From Sphingopyxis fribergensis (GTDB lineage: Bacteria > Pseudomonadota > Alphaproteobacteria > Sphingomonadales > Sphingomonadaceae), in assembly GCF_000803645.1 (NCBI RefSeq), contig NZ_CP009122.1:4130501-4194500 (forward strand): 64,000 nt of DNA, given 5' to 3'. The translations under genes and the position numbers were made by a program. Shown in pieces: positions 52,688 to 61,291 of this stretch. The notes under the pieces were generated by a model. The model was given only the letters and a program-made list of their open reading frames with translations, did not search any database and was not told the origin of the DNA. Position 1 is the first letter of the stretch. Every line of letters begins with the position of its first letter.

Positions 52688-53925
52688 TGCGTAAAAATCC
52701 GGCCCGACTGTCTTGGGCCTTATTGGCGACCGCCGCATGTTTTCCGTCCGCGGCGGCCGCCTCCCGGTCGGCAGCAGCGCCCGTCTGCGATGCGAGCGAA
52801 GGCTATTCGGCATCGTTCGGCGGGCGCCGCACCTTCGCACTGCGCCCCGCCGATCTCGAAGCGATCAAGGCGGCGCTCCCGAACGATGTGGCGATCGCCG
52901 CCGCCTATCGCGATCTGATTGCCCGCGCAGACAAGGCGCTCGCCACCAAGCCCGCATCGGTGATGGACAAGCGCAGTATCCCCGTGTCGGGCGATCGCCA
53001 CGACTATGTCAGCCTCGCGCGCTACTGGTGGCCGAACCCGGCCGGCGCGAACGCCCCCTATGTCCGCCGCGACGGCGACACCAACCCCGACATCGAAAGC
53101 AATCGCTTCGACCGCAGCGCGCTCAGCCGCATGGCGCGCGAAGCCGACACCCTCGCGCTCGCCTTTTATTACAGCGGCGAGCGCAAATATGCCGAGGGGA
53201 CGGCGCGCGTTATCCGCACGTGGTTCCTCGACCCGGCGACCGCGATGAACCCGAACATGGATTTTGCGCAGGCGGTGCCGGGCGTGTCTAACGGCCGCCC
53301 CGAAGGCGTACTCGACGGCGCGAGCTTCATCGGCGTGATCGACGCCGCCGGCCTGATCGCCGCGTCGGGCGCGCTGACGCCCCCAGAAAGTGCCGCGCTC
53401 GAAAGCTGGTTTGGCCGCTATGTCGACTGGATGCTGAAAAGCTCGAACGGCAAGGACGAGGGCAAGGCGTCGAACAATCATGGTCTGTGGTACGACGCAC
53501 AGGTCGCGCGCTTCGCATTGTTCGCACGGAGGCCCGAGATCGCGCGCAAGATCGTCCTCGCCTTCCCCAAGGCGCGGATCGCGCCGCAGGTCGACGCTGC
53601 GGGCGCGCTCCCCGCCGAACTCGGCCGCACGCGCAGCTTCCACTATTCGCTCTATGCGCTGAGCGCCGCCTACACCGTTGCCGACAGCGCGGCGTGCCTC
53701 GGCATCGATCTCTATCGCGCCGAGGAAAAAGGCCGCTCGCTGCGCAAGGCGACCGACTATGTCGCCGCCTATCGCGGCCGCGCCGCCGATTGGCCGTATA
53801 AGGAAATGGGCTGGCCCGCCGCGACGCTCGACGCGCTCCTCGTCCGCGCCGATACCGCCTGGGGTCCCGGTGCCTATCCGCGCAGCGTCGGCGGCGACCT
53901 GTTGCTGCGCCATGCGATCCACTAG
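52687..53925 (+). CDS. Alginate-lyase-domain protein, PL38-like, copy A
   Basis: 412 aa with an N-terminal signal peptide. It matches the Alginate_lyase (PF05426) fold as used by PL38: RHDYVSLARYWWPNPAGANAPYVRRDGDTNPD, GTARVIRTWFLDPATAMNPNMDFAQAVPG, and the active-site-type stretch SNNHGLWYDAQVARFALF near residue 264 with candidate His and Tyr. PL38 members act on glucuronan or alginate. It starts inside the TonB-receptor stop (TGATG). The substrate here is inferred as a glucuronate-containing polymer because of the neighbouring mannonate dehydratase. Confidence 0.85.
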   Translation: MRKNPARLSWALLATAACFPSAAAASRSAAAPVCDASEGYSASFGGRRTFALRPADLEAIKAALPNDVAIAAAYRDLIARADKALATKPASVMDKRSIPVSGDRHDYVSLARYWWPNPAGANAPYVRRDGDTNPDIESNRFDRSALSRMAREADTLALAFYYSGERKYAEGTARVIRTWFLDPATAMNPNMDFAQAVPGVSNGRPEGVLDGASFIGVIDAAGLIAASGALTPPESAALESWFGRYVDWMLKSSNGKDEGKASNNHGLWYDAQVARFALFARRPEIARKIVLAFPKARIAPQVDAAGALPAELGRTRSFHYSLYALSAAYTVADSAACLGIDLYRAEEKGRSLRKATDYVAAYRGRAADWPYKEMGWPAATLDALLVRADTAWGPGAYPRSVGGDLLLRHAIH

Positions 53926-53935
53926 GATGCGCGGG

Positions 53936-55096
53936 ATGATCGCGCGCCGTTCCCTGCTGATCGCCGCCTTGCTCGCCGCCCCGGCGTCATGGGCCAAGCC
54001 GCCGACATCATTCGACCCCCGCGCGATCGAGCGCCGCCGGCTATTGCCGCAAGCTACGGCGCTTCTGGCCGCGACCCCGCGCACCATCTCGGCGATCCCC
54101 GCACCGCGCAGCCCGGCGGGTCCGCAAGATTATTATTCGGAGGGCGATTATTGGTGGCCCGATCCGGCAAATCCCGGCGGCGCCTATATCCGCCGCGACG
54201 GACGCTCGAACCCCGAAAAGTTCGACGGCCACCGCGACGCATTGATCGCTTTCGGTCGCACCGTGCCCGCGCTCGCGGCGCTGTGGGACCTCACCGGCGA
54301 AGCGCGCTTTGCCGAAGCGGCGATGCGCCACCTCGCCGCCTGGTTCGTCGATCCGGCGACGCAGATGAACCCGAACCTCAACCATACGCAGGCGATCATC
54401 GGGGTGAACAGCGGCCGCGCGATCGGGGTCATCGACACGCTGCAGATCGTCGAGGTCGCGCGCGCTTCGGCGCTTTTCGCCCGGAAGCACGCCCCCGGCT
54501 ATGCGGCGATCCGGGCGGGCGTCGAGCGCTGGTTCGCCGCCTATCTCGATTGGCTCACCACCTCGCCCTTCGGCATCGAGGAACGCGACGAGAAGAACAA
54601 CCATGGCACCTGCTGGCTCTTGCAAGCCGCATCTTTCGCCGCATTACTCGGCCGCACCGACATCCTCGCCGATGCGCGCGGCCGGCTGCAGACGATCATC
54701 ATCCCGACCCAGATCGAGCCCGGCGGCCGCCAGCCGCTCGAACTCGCGCGCACCAAACCCTATGCCTATTCGCTGTTCAATCTCGACGTCCTCGCGGCCT
54801 CGGCGTGGCTGCTCGGCGACAGCGAACTGATCGGCTGGCAGACGCCTGACGGCCGCTCGATCGGCGGCGCAATCGCTTGGATGGCGCCCTATGTCGCCGA
54901 CAAGGCGAAGTGGCCGCTGCCGCCCGATATCGAATATTGGAACGGCTTCCCCGTACGCCAGCCGAGCCTGCTCTTCGGCGGTCTTGCGCAGGATCGCCCC
55001 GACTGGCTGGACCTCTGGCAGCGCCTCAATCCCGATCCCACGATCGGCGAGGTCGTGCGCAACTTCCCCGTCCGCCAGCCCCTGCTCTGGCTCTAG
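53936..55096 (+). CDS. Alginate-lyase-domain protein, PL38-like, copy B
   Basis: 386 aa, signal peptide (ARRSLLIAALLAAPASWA). Same fold as copy A with QDYYSEGDYWWPDPANPGGAYIRRDGRSNPEKFDGHRDA, AAWFVDPATQMNPNLNHTQAIIG, and NNHGTCWLLQ near residue 221. Compared with copy A the NNHG motif is kept, but the following Trp-Tyr-Asp is replaced by Cys-Trp-Leu, so specificity or chemistry may differ. Start at ATG 53936 with AGGA at 53924-53927; ATG 53927 is possible. Tandem arrangement without spacing suggests an operon with the receptor. Confidence 0.85.
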   Translation: MIARRSLLIAALLAAPASWAKPPTSFDPRAIERRRLLPQATALLAATPRTISAIPAPRSPAGPQDYYSEGDYWWPDPANPGGAYIRRDGRSNPEKFDGHRDALIAFGRTVPALAALWDLTGEARFAEAAMRHLAAWFVDPATQMNPNLNHTQAIIGVNSGRAIGVIDTLQIVEVARASALFARKHAPGYAAIRAGVERWFAAYLDWLTTSPFGIEERDEKNNHGTCWLLQAASFAALLGRTDILADARGRLQTIIIPTQIEPGGRQPLELARTKPYAYSLFNLDVLAASAWLLGDSELIGWQTPDGRSIGGAIAWMAPYVADKAKWPLPPDIEYWNGFPVRQPSLLFGGLAQDRPDWLDLWQRLNPDPTIGEVVRNFPVRQPLLWL

Positions 55097-56685
55097 TTAC
55101 GCCCGCCGACCAGCCCGCGCGCGATCACCTGCGCCTGAATCTCCGCCGCGCCTTCGAAGATGTTGAGGATGCGCGCGTCGCACAGGATCCGGCTGATTTC
55201 ATATTCGAGCGCATAGCCGTTGCCGCCGTGGATCTGCAGGCTCGCATCGGCATTCGACCAGGCCGCGCGCGCCGCAAGCAGCTTCGCCATGCCCGCCTCG
55301 ATATCGCAGCGCTTGCCGCCATCCTTCGTGCGCGCCGCGGCGTAGCTGAGCTCGCGCGCGGCGACGAAATCGACAAGGCTCATCGCGAGCTTGTCGGCGA
55401 CGCGCGGGAAGTGGACGATCGCCTGCCCGAACTGTTTGCGCGCCAGTGCATAGTCGAGCCCGAGCTCCAGCGCGCGCCGCGCGACCCCGACCGCACGCGC
55501 CGCGGTCTGGATTCGCGCACCTTCGAAAGTGCGCATCAATTGCTTGAAGCCCTGCCCCTCTTCGCCGCCGAGCAGCGCGTCGGCGGGCGCCGTCATCGCA
55601 TCGAACTGCAACGCATATTCGCGCATCCCGCGATAACCGAGCACCTCGATCTCGCTCCCGCTCATGCCCTCGGCAGGGAAGGCGTCACCCTGAGTGCCGC
55701 GCGGCTTGGGTACCAGCAGCATCGATAGTCCGGCATAGCCTTTTGCGTCAGGAAGCGTGCGTGCGAGCAATGTCATCAGGTCCGAGCGCGCGGCATGGGT
55801 GATCCAGGTCTTCGCGCCGTCAATGACCCAATGATCGCCGTCGCGCCGCGCCCGCGTCTGCAACGACCCAAGATCCGATCCGACATCGGGCTCGGTGAAC
55901 ACCGCGGTCGGCAGGATTTCGCCGCTCGCGATGTGCGGCAGCCACTCGGCCTTCTGCGCATCGGTGCCCCCCGTCGCGATGAGCTCGCCCGCAATCTCCG
56001 ACCGCGTGCCGAGCGACCCCGCGCCGATCCACCCACGCGACAGTTCCTCGGTGACGATACACATCACCAGCTTCGACAGGCCGAGCCCACCGTACGACTC
56101 GGGAATGCACACGCCGAAAGTGCCAAGATCGGCCATTGCCTGCACCGTCGTATCGGGGATCAGGTCGTTGGCGAGGTGCCAGCGATGTGCATGCGGGATG
56201 ATCTCGGCATCGGTGAAGCGGCGATACTGGTCGCGGATCGAATCGAGGTCCGCGTCGTGCAGCGTCTCGCTCGGCCAATGCCCGTCAGCGAGCGCGGCGG
56301 CGACCTCGGCGCGCCGCGCTGCATGATCCGCGTCGAGCAGGTCGGCGCAAGCCTCGGCCAACGCGCGCGCCGCCGCCCCCAGCCCGAGGTCGGCGGGCCG
56401 AAAAATCTCATTCTGCCCCATCGGCAATCCGCCGACGAGCTGGCCGACACCCTCGGCAAAGGCGAGCACGGCGATCTTCGCATCGAGCGGGTTCGAGTCC
56501 TGGCCGGACTCGCACCATGCGAGCACCGCCTCCAAAGCCGCGACCGTTGTCGCGACCCAGGCAAAGCCGTGCGCCGCGCGCTGCTCGCGGTCGATCGGCG
56601 CCTGCGCCAGCCGGGCGGCGAGCGCCGCCTCGGCCGCGGTACGATAGGCCTGCACCGCTGACAGCGCCTCGCGCAAATCGGTCAT
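55093..56685 (-). CDS. Acyl-CoA dehydrogenase, methylsuccinyl-CoA dehydrogenase-like
   Basis: 530 aa, FAD-dependent acyl-CoA dehydrogenase with an N-terminal extension of about 160 residues, as in (2S)-methylsuccinyl-CoA dehydrogenase (Mcd) of the ethylmalonyl-CoA pathway. The AHRWHLANDLIPD segment also resembles Mcd. Dehydrogenase core: TEPDVGSDLGSLQTRARRDGDHWVIDGAKTWITHAARSDL, LGYRGMREYALQFD, and C-terminal QIHGGNGYALEYEISRILCDARILNIFEGAAEIQAQVIARGL. Start at ATG 56685 just after the thiolase stop. The specific substrate is inference; a general branched acyl-CoA dehydrogenase remains possible. Confidence 0.82.
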   Translation of the reverse strand: MTDLREALSAVQAYRTAAEAALAARLAQAPIDREQRAAHGFAWVATTVAALEAVLAWCESGQDSNPLDAKIAVLAFAEGVGQLVGGLPMGQNEIFRPADLGLGAAARALAEACADLLDADHAARRAEVAAALADGHWPSETLHDADLDSIRDQYRRFTDAEIIPHAHRWHLANDLIPDTTVQAMADLGTFGVCIPESYGGLGLSKLVMCIVTEELSRGWIGAGSLGTRSEIAGELIATGGTDAQKAEWLPHIASGEILPTAVFTEPDVGSDLGSLQTRARRDGDHWVIDGAKTWITHAARSDLMTLLARTLPDAKGYAGLSMLLVPKPRGTQGDAFPAEGMSGSEIEVLGYRGMREYALQFDAMTAPADALLGGEEGQGFKQLMRTFEGARIQTAARAVGVARRALELGLDYALARKQFGQAIVHFPRVADKLAMSLVDFVAARELSYAAARTKDGGKRCDIEAGMAKLLAARAAWSNADASLQIHGGNGYALEYEISRILCDARILNIFEGAAEIQAQVIARGLVGGRN

Positions 56686-56687
56686 GC

Positions 56688-57902
56688 TCAGGCAGCGCGC
56701 TCGAAAATCGCGGCGATGCCCTGCCCGCCGCCGATACACATCGTTTCCAGCCCGTAACGCCCGTCGCGGCGCACCAGTTCGCGCGTCAGGTTGGCGAGGA
56801 TGCGCCCGCCGGTCGCGCCAATCGGGTGGCCAAGCGAGATGCCCGAGCCATTGACGTTCAAAACCTCGTTCCGGCTGTCGTCGTCGGACCAGCCCCAACC
56901 CTTAAGCACCGCGAGCACCTGCGGCGCGAAGGCTTCGTTGAGTTCGACAAGGTCGATGTCGCCCCAGCCAAGGCCATTGCGCGCGAACAAGCGCTCGACA
57001 GCGGGCACCGGTCCGATGCCCATCCGGCTCGGGTCGCACCCCGCCGCCGCGGAGCTGTGATACCAGGCGATGGGTTCGAGCCCGAGTTCGTCGAGCTTGT
57101 CTTCGGCGACGACAAGGCATGCCGCCGCGGCATCATTCTGCTGGCTCGCATTGCCCGCGGTGACGACGCCGCGCTCGAGCGGGCGCAGCTTGCCGAGCGT
57201 TTCGAGCGTCGCGTCGGCGCGATAGCCTTCGTCGTGCGCGAAGACCACCGGATCGCCCTTTTTCTGCGGCACCGACACTGGCACCAGCTCATCATCGAAC
57301 AGCCCGTTCGCCCATGCCGCCGCCGCGCGCTGGTGGCTGCGCACCGCATAGGCGTCGCACGCCTCGCGGCTGATATCATAATCCTTCGCCAGATTTTCGG
57401 CGGTCTCGATCATGCCGGTGATGACGCCGAAACGCTCGACGGGCTGCGACATCACCCGCCCGCGCGTCAACCGGTCGTGCAGCGTGAGATTGCCGGCTCG
57501 CACACCCTTGCGAATGTCGGTGCTGTAATGTTCGACATTCGACATCGATTCGACCCCGCCCGCGACGACGACGTCGGACATCCCCGTCTGCACCATCATC
57601 GCGGCATTGATCACCGCCTGCAGCCCCGACCCGCAGCGGCGGTCGAGCTGATACCCCGGCACTTCGAGCGGCAGCCCCGCGGCGAGCCACGACCAGTGGC
57701 CGATGCTCGGTGCCTCGCCGTTGCCATAGCCTTGCGAGAAAACGACGTCGTCGACGCGCGTCGGGTCGATCTTCGTGCGCTCGACCAGCGCCTTCAGGAT
57801 CACCGCACCCAATTCGCCCGCAGTCAGCGAGGACAGGCTGCCGCCGAACTTGCCGACGGGCGTGCGGATCGGGGCGACGATGGCGGCGCGGCGCATGGTC
57901 AT
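56688..57902 (-). CDS. Acetyl-CoA C-acyltransferase (thiolase)
   Basis: 404 aa. Catalytic Cys90 in YQLDRRCGSGLQAVINAAM, then ELNEAFAPQVLAVLKGW, GHPIGATGGRI and CIGGGQGIAAIFERA, the full set of thiolase motifs. Degradative or biosynthetic type is not distinguishable by eye. Starts in the stop of the CoA-transferase gene (ATGA on the minus strand) and ends 2 bp before the dehydrogenase, so all three form an operon. Confidence 0.94.
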   Translation of the reverse strand: MTMRRAAIVAPIRTPVGKFGGSLSSLTAGELGAVILKALVERTKIDPTRVDDVVFSQGYGNGEAPSIGHWSWLAAGLPLEVPGYQLDRRCGSGLQAVINAAMMVQTGMSDVVVAGGVESMSNVEHYSTDIRKGVRAGNLTLHDRLTRGRVMSQPVERFGVITGMIETAENLAKDYDISREACDAYAVRSHQRAAAAWANGLFDDELVPVSVPQKKGDPVVFAHDEGYRADATLETLGKLRPLERGVVTAGNASQQNDAAAACLVVAEDKLDELGLEPIAWYHSSAAAGCDPSRMGIGPVPAVERLFARNGLGWGDIDLVELNEAFAPQVLAVLKGWGWSDDDSRNEVLNVNGSGISLGHPIGATGGRILANLTRELVRRDGRYGLETMCIGGGQGIAAIFERAA

Positions 57903-59116
57903 TTCTTCATTTCTCCGGTGTTGGCGATGCCGACGATACCGGCATCGATCAGCCGCGCAATCTCGCCCGACGAAAGCGACAGCCGCTCGCTCAATATTTC
58001 TTCGCTATGCGCGCCATTGCGCGGTGCGGCGCGCGGCGGCTGGCGCTCCGCGTGCGGCAATGTCGCAAAGGCGCCCGCAGCGGGATAGGCGAACCCGCTG
58101 GGATTGTCGGTTTGGCCAAAAATCGGATTGCCCGCGACGAGTGCGGGATCCTGCACCGCATCGTGCATCGTGCGATAGGGCGAATGAACGATGCCCCCAG
58201 CGTCGAAGGCAGCGGCCAGATCGGGATGATCGCGGGCGCCGATCGCGCGTTCGAACAGTGGATAAAGCGCGTCGCGATGCGTGAAGCGCAGCCCGTCATC
58301 GGCCGCGAAGGACACGCCGCGTTCCGCCTCGATCGCCGCGACGGCATCGCCCAGATTCAGCGCCGCGACCAGATTGGCCCATTGGCGCGGGGTGACGACG
58401 ACGATCATCGTCCGCCAGCCATCGGCGGTGACGAAGTCGCGCCCGAACAGACCATAGACCGCGTTGCCGAGCCGCGGACGGTTCGCGCCCGTATAAAGCA
58501 TTTCGGCGACGCCACCGAGGTTTGCGACGGTGCCGATCGCGACGTCGGACAGCGGCAGACGAACCTCGCCGCCTTCGCCCGTCGCCGTGCGGCGCTGCAT
58601 CGCCGCGAGCAGCGCAAAGGCGGCGTAGGCGCCCGTCAGCAAATCCCACGCGGGCAGCACATGGTTAACCGGCTCGGGTCCGGCGCCGGTCAGCATTGGA
58701 TAACCGACGCTGTTGTTGACCGTATAGTCGAGCGCGGGCGACCCGTCGGCCCAGCCCATAACGCGTATGGTGATGAGGTCGCGACGCCCCTCGGCCAGCA
58801 CCTCGTGCGACAGGAAGCCGCCGACCGGAAAATTGGTGATAAACTGCCCCGTCGCGCGGACCAGCGCTTGCAGCAACTCGCGCCCCTCGGGCCGCGCCAG
58901 ATCGAGCGCGACCGACTTCTTCGCGCGGTTCAGATTTTCCCAATAGAGCGAGTCATTCGCATCGGTCACCGGCCAGCGCCGGAAATCGGGCCCGCCGCCG
59001 ACCTGGTCTACGCGGATCACTTCGGCGCCCATTTGCGCGCAATAAAGCCCGGCGGTCGGAGAGGCGACGAAGGACGACGCTTCGATCACCGACAGGCCGG
59101 CCAGCAGGTCGTACAT
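57899..59116 (-). CDS. CaiB/BaiF CoA-transferase, mesaconyl-CoA isomerase (Mct)-like
   Basis: 405 aa, class III CoA-transferase. The N-terminus (LLAGLSVIEASSFVASPTAGLYCAQMGAEVIRVDQVGGGPDFRRWPV) and the segment DYTVNNSVGYPMLTG ... VNHVLPAWDLLTGAYAA resemble the Chloroflexus 2-methylfumaryl-CoA isomerase, which moves CoA between C1 and C4 of mesaconate. The C-terminal APRNGAHSEEIL motif is standard for the family. The frame is open to 59176, but ATG 59116 is the family start. Together with the Mcd-like dehydrogenase it suggests C5-dicarboxylate CoA-ester metabolism. The exact reaction is inferred from remembered similarity, not alignment. Confidence 0.8.
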   Translation of the reverse strand: MYDLLAGLSVIEASSFVASPTAGLYCAQMGAEVIRVDQVGGGPDFRRWPVTDANDSLYWENLNRAKKSVALDLARPEGRELLQALVRATGQFITNFPVGGFLSHEVLAEGRRDLITIRVMGWADGSPALDYTVNNSVGYPMLTGAGPEPVNHVLPAWDLLTGAYAAFALLAAMQRRTATGEGGEVRLPLSDVAIGTVANLGGVAEMLYTGANRPRLGNAVYGLFGRDFVTADGWRTMIVVVTPRQWANLVAALNLGDAVAAIEAERGVSFAADDGLRFTHRDALYPLFERAIGARDHPDLAAAFDAGGIVHSPYRTMHDAVQDPALVAGNPIFGQTDNPSGFAYPAAGAFATLPHAERQPPRAAPRNGAHSEEILSERLSLSSGEIARLIDAGIVGIANTGEMKK

Positions 59117-59168
59117 CCGGCGCCTGTCTCCCGCGAAGTCACCGGCTCGAGTCGCCGGTTCAGCTATC

Positions 59169-59196
59169 TGGCGCACCCGAAGGGATTCGAACCCCT
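59169..59196 (-). tRNA. 3'-end fragment of a tRNA gene (attachment-site candidate)
   Basis: On the minus strand there is a T-arm (AGGGG-TTCGAAT-CCCTT, 59180-59196), then the 3' acceptor strand CGGGTGC, discriminator G and encoded CCA (59169-59171). No matching 5' acceptor strand (GCACCCG), D-arm or paired anticodon arm is found to the right, so the gene is not complete. The acceptor sequence resembles alphaproteobacterial tRNA-Arg, but the isotype is uncertain. An integrase follows, as expected for an att site left by integration into a tRNA 3' end. Confidence 0.65.
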
Positions 59197-59335
59197 GGCC
59201 TCTGCCTTCGGAGAATTAGAACGGAGGCCACGCCACGGTTTTCTATTCTACGATAATCTGCGCTAATGCTCTATATTCATTAGCTTTTTCCTTAAATAGA
59301 ATACGCCGATGGCACGCTGTTCTAGCCGGGAGTTC

Positions 59336-59376
59336 GCTCCCACCTGCTCCCACCTGCTTCCGTGGTGCTTCCGTGG
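59336..59376 (+). repeat. Tandem short repeats upstream of the integrase
   Basis: GCTCCCACCT is repeated twice without gap (59336-59355), followed by GCTTCCGTGG twice (59356-59365 and 59367-59376). The location between the att candidate and the integrase suggests arm-type binding sites for integrase or its excisionase. Confidence 0.5.
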
Positions 59377-59405
59377 AAACAGGCCTGTCGTCGGAGGTGT
59401 ATCGT

Positions 59406-60773
59406 ATGGCCAAGATCAACAAGCGGAACGTAGATGCCGCCGTTTCGCGCGAGAAGGACTATTTTCTGTGGGACGACGAGCTGCCGGGTTTCGGGCTGCG
59501 TGTCTTCGCGTCAGGCAGGCGCAGCTACCTGATCCAATATCGCGCGCTCGGGCGGACTCGGCGGTTCACGATCGGCCTGCATGGCGTGTGGACGCCAGAG
59601 ATGGCCCGGAAGGAAGCCAAGGTGCTCCTGGGCCGAGTCGCGCAAGGCGACAATCCCGCCGAGGAAAAGCAGATCGACAACAAGGCGATCACGGTCAAGG
59701 AACTCTGTGACCTCTATCTCAAGGATTTGGATGACGGTCTCATCCTCGGCAAAGGTGGCAGGCCGAAGCGGCCGGGAACGATTGTGTCCGACAAGGGGCG
59801 CATCAATCGCCATATCGTGCCGCTGCTCGGGACGCGCCGGGTCAAGGATCTGACCAAGGCGGACATCACCAAGCTTCTGAAAGACGTGATGGCCGGCAAG
59901 ACCCGGCGGAACGTAAAGACAAAAAGCCTGCGGGGCCGCTCGATCGTCAAAGGCGGCGCCGGCACGGCGTCCCGCACGGTGGGGCTGCTTGGCGGCATCC
60001 TGACCTATGCGATGGACGCGGGGATCATCGACCTCAACCCTGCCGCTGGTGTGAAGAAGCCGAAGGACAAGGTTCGCACCCGCCGCCTGACCGAAGCCGA
60101 ATACCGCGTCTTCGGCGAGATACTCGACGAAGCTGGCCGAAATCCGAACTACGCCATGGCGGTGGAGATCGCTCGCAACATAGCCCTGACGGGCGCGCGG
60201 CGCAGCGAGATCATCGGTCTGGAATGGAGCGAGTTCGATGCTGATAGTAGCTGCCTGCGGCTCAACGACAGCAAGGAGGGCGCGTCAGTTCGCCCGATCG
60301 GCCTGCGCGTCGTGGAAAGGCTTGAGAACCTGCGCCCGGTTGAAGAGCAGACCTTCGTGTTCCCAGGGATTCGAAAGCACGATCAGGCGTTCGGCGGTTT
60401 CCCGCGCCAGTGGAAGGCGATCTTCAAGGGCACCGAACTGGAATGGATGACACCCCATGTCCTGCGCCACAGCTTCGCCAGCCTTGGCAATGATCTCGGT
60501 TTCACCGAGGCGACTATCTCCGCGATCGTCGGACACTCGCGCAACAGCGTGACGAGCAAATACATCCACACGCTGGACACCGCGCTCATCATGGCGGCCG
60601 ATACGATCTCAGGCTACATTCAGGGCCTTATGCACGGCATTTCGTTCCAGCACACGTCTTACGCGCTCGATCGCCAGTCTCGCCAAGCCGCCCTGTCGCG
60701 CTTCCTCGGCCTAGACGATGGGGAAAACGCGATTGGTGCGAATGATACGGTAGCGGCTCAGATGGCAGCCTGA
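59406..60773 (+). CDS. Tyrosine-type site-specific integrase
   Basis: 455 aa. N-terminal arm-binding DUF4102-like domain (KDYFLWDDELPGFGLRVFASGRRSYLIQYRALGRTRRFTIG), a core-binding helical domain, and the catalytic domain with Arg265 (TGARRSE), His351/Arg354 (HVLRHSF), His377 (VGHSRN) and nucleophile Tyr386 (SKYIHT). All catalytic residues are present, so it should be active. ATG 59406 follows GGAGG at 59393-59397; an ATG at 59373 is in frame but overlaps the repeats. A C-terminal tail of about 50 residues is unusual for phage integrases. Confidence 0.93.
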   Translation: MAKINKRNVDAAVSREKDYFLWDDELPGFGLRVFASGRRSYLIQYRALGRTRRFTIGLHGVWTPEMARKEAKVLLGRVAQGDNPAEEKQIDNKAITVKELCDLYLKDLDDGLILGKGGRPKRPGTIVSDKGRINRHIVPLLGTRRVKDLTKADITKLLKDVMAGKTRRNVKTKSLRGRSIVKGGAGTASRTVGLLGGILTYAMDAGIIDLNPAAGVKKPKDKVRTRRLTEAEYRVFGEILDEAGRNPNYAMAVEIARNIALTGARRSEIIGLEWSEFDADSSCLRLNDSKEGASVRPIGLRVVERLENLRPVEEQTFVFPGIRKHDQAFGGFPRQWKAIFKGTELEWMTPHVLRHSFASLGNDLGFTEATISAIVGHSRNSVTSKYIHTLDTALIMAADTISGYIQGLMHGISFQHTSYALDRQSRQAALSRFLGLDDGENAIGANDTVAAQMAA

Positions 60774-60864
60774 CCCTTAATCTTTGTACGTTCGAGGAAA
60801 GTAGCGAGACTTGGCCTGTCGGTTCCTATGCAATTCGAATTGATCGACCACGCCATGGACAGCT

Positions 60865-61158
60865 ATGGCGGTGATGGGGGAAGTTTTGGATAACACGCAA
60901 CGCTTTGGATACGGGCTGAAGTTTGAAAATGCCTTCTTGCGGGAGCTGTTCGCCCGTATCATGGCCCATGCCCACCCCGGCGATTTCCAGCCCGTGCGCC
61001 CCTACGGTCCGCGCGGCGATTTGAAATGTGACGGGTATCGCGCCAGCGATGGAACGGTTTTCCAATGCTACGCGCCGGACACCATGAAAGTCGATCCACT
61101 CCTCGCGAAGATCAACGGAATGCCTCGCAGTGGGCATGGTCCAATGGCATCGCCATAG
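60865..61158 (+). pseudogene. Truncated gene start, unknown (possible nuclease-like N-terminus)
   Basis: 97-aa open frame. Residues about 15-80 look like a genuine conserved domain (GLKFENAFLRELFARIM; PVRPYGPRGDLKCDGYRASDGTVFQCYAP), with a D-x-K stretch like PD-(D/E)xK nuclease-type sequences at the start of some defence-associated proteins. After LLAKI the sequence turns non-conserved and stops. In the +1 frame coding-like residues continue (QWAWSNGIAIVMLNL) before a stop near 61197. A frameshift followed by deletion is therefore likely. The nuclease link is a weak inference. Region 61159-61291 holds nothing else. Confidence 0.5.
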
Positions 61159-61291
61159 TTATGCTGAATCTGCGCAAGCGCGAGTGAACACACCTGCACT
61201 GAACGTACGACGCGGTCGCTCAGCAGCGTCTTACCGTAGCCTGTCATATGGAAGTGACTGTAGTGTGCGGCCGAAATCTCGCAAATCCCCA

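Noticed and set aside
59169..59245. A complete tRNA gene on the minus strand
   Set aside because: Only T-arm, acceptor 3' strand and CCA are present. No complementary 5' acceptor GCACCCG and no pairable anticodon or D arm to the right.
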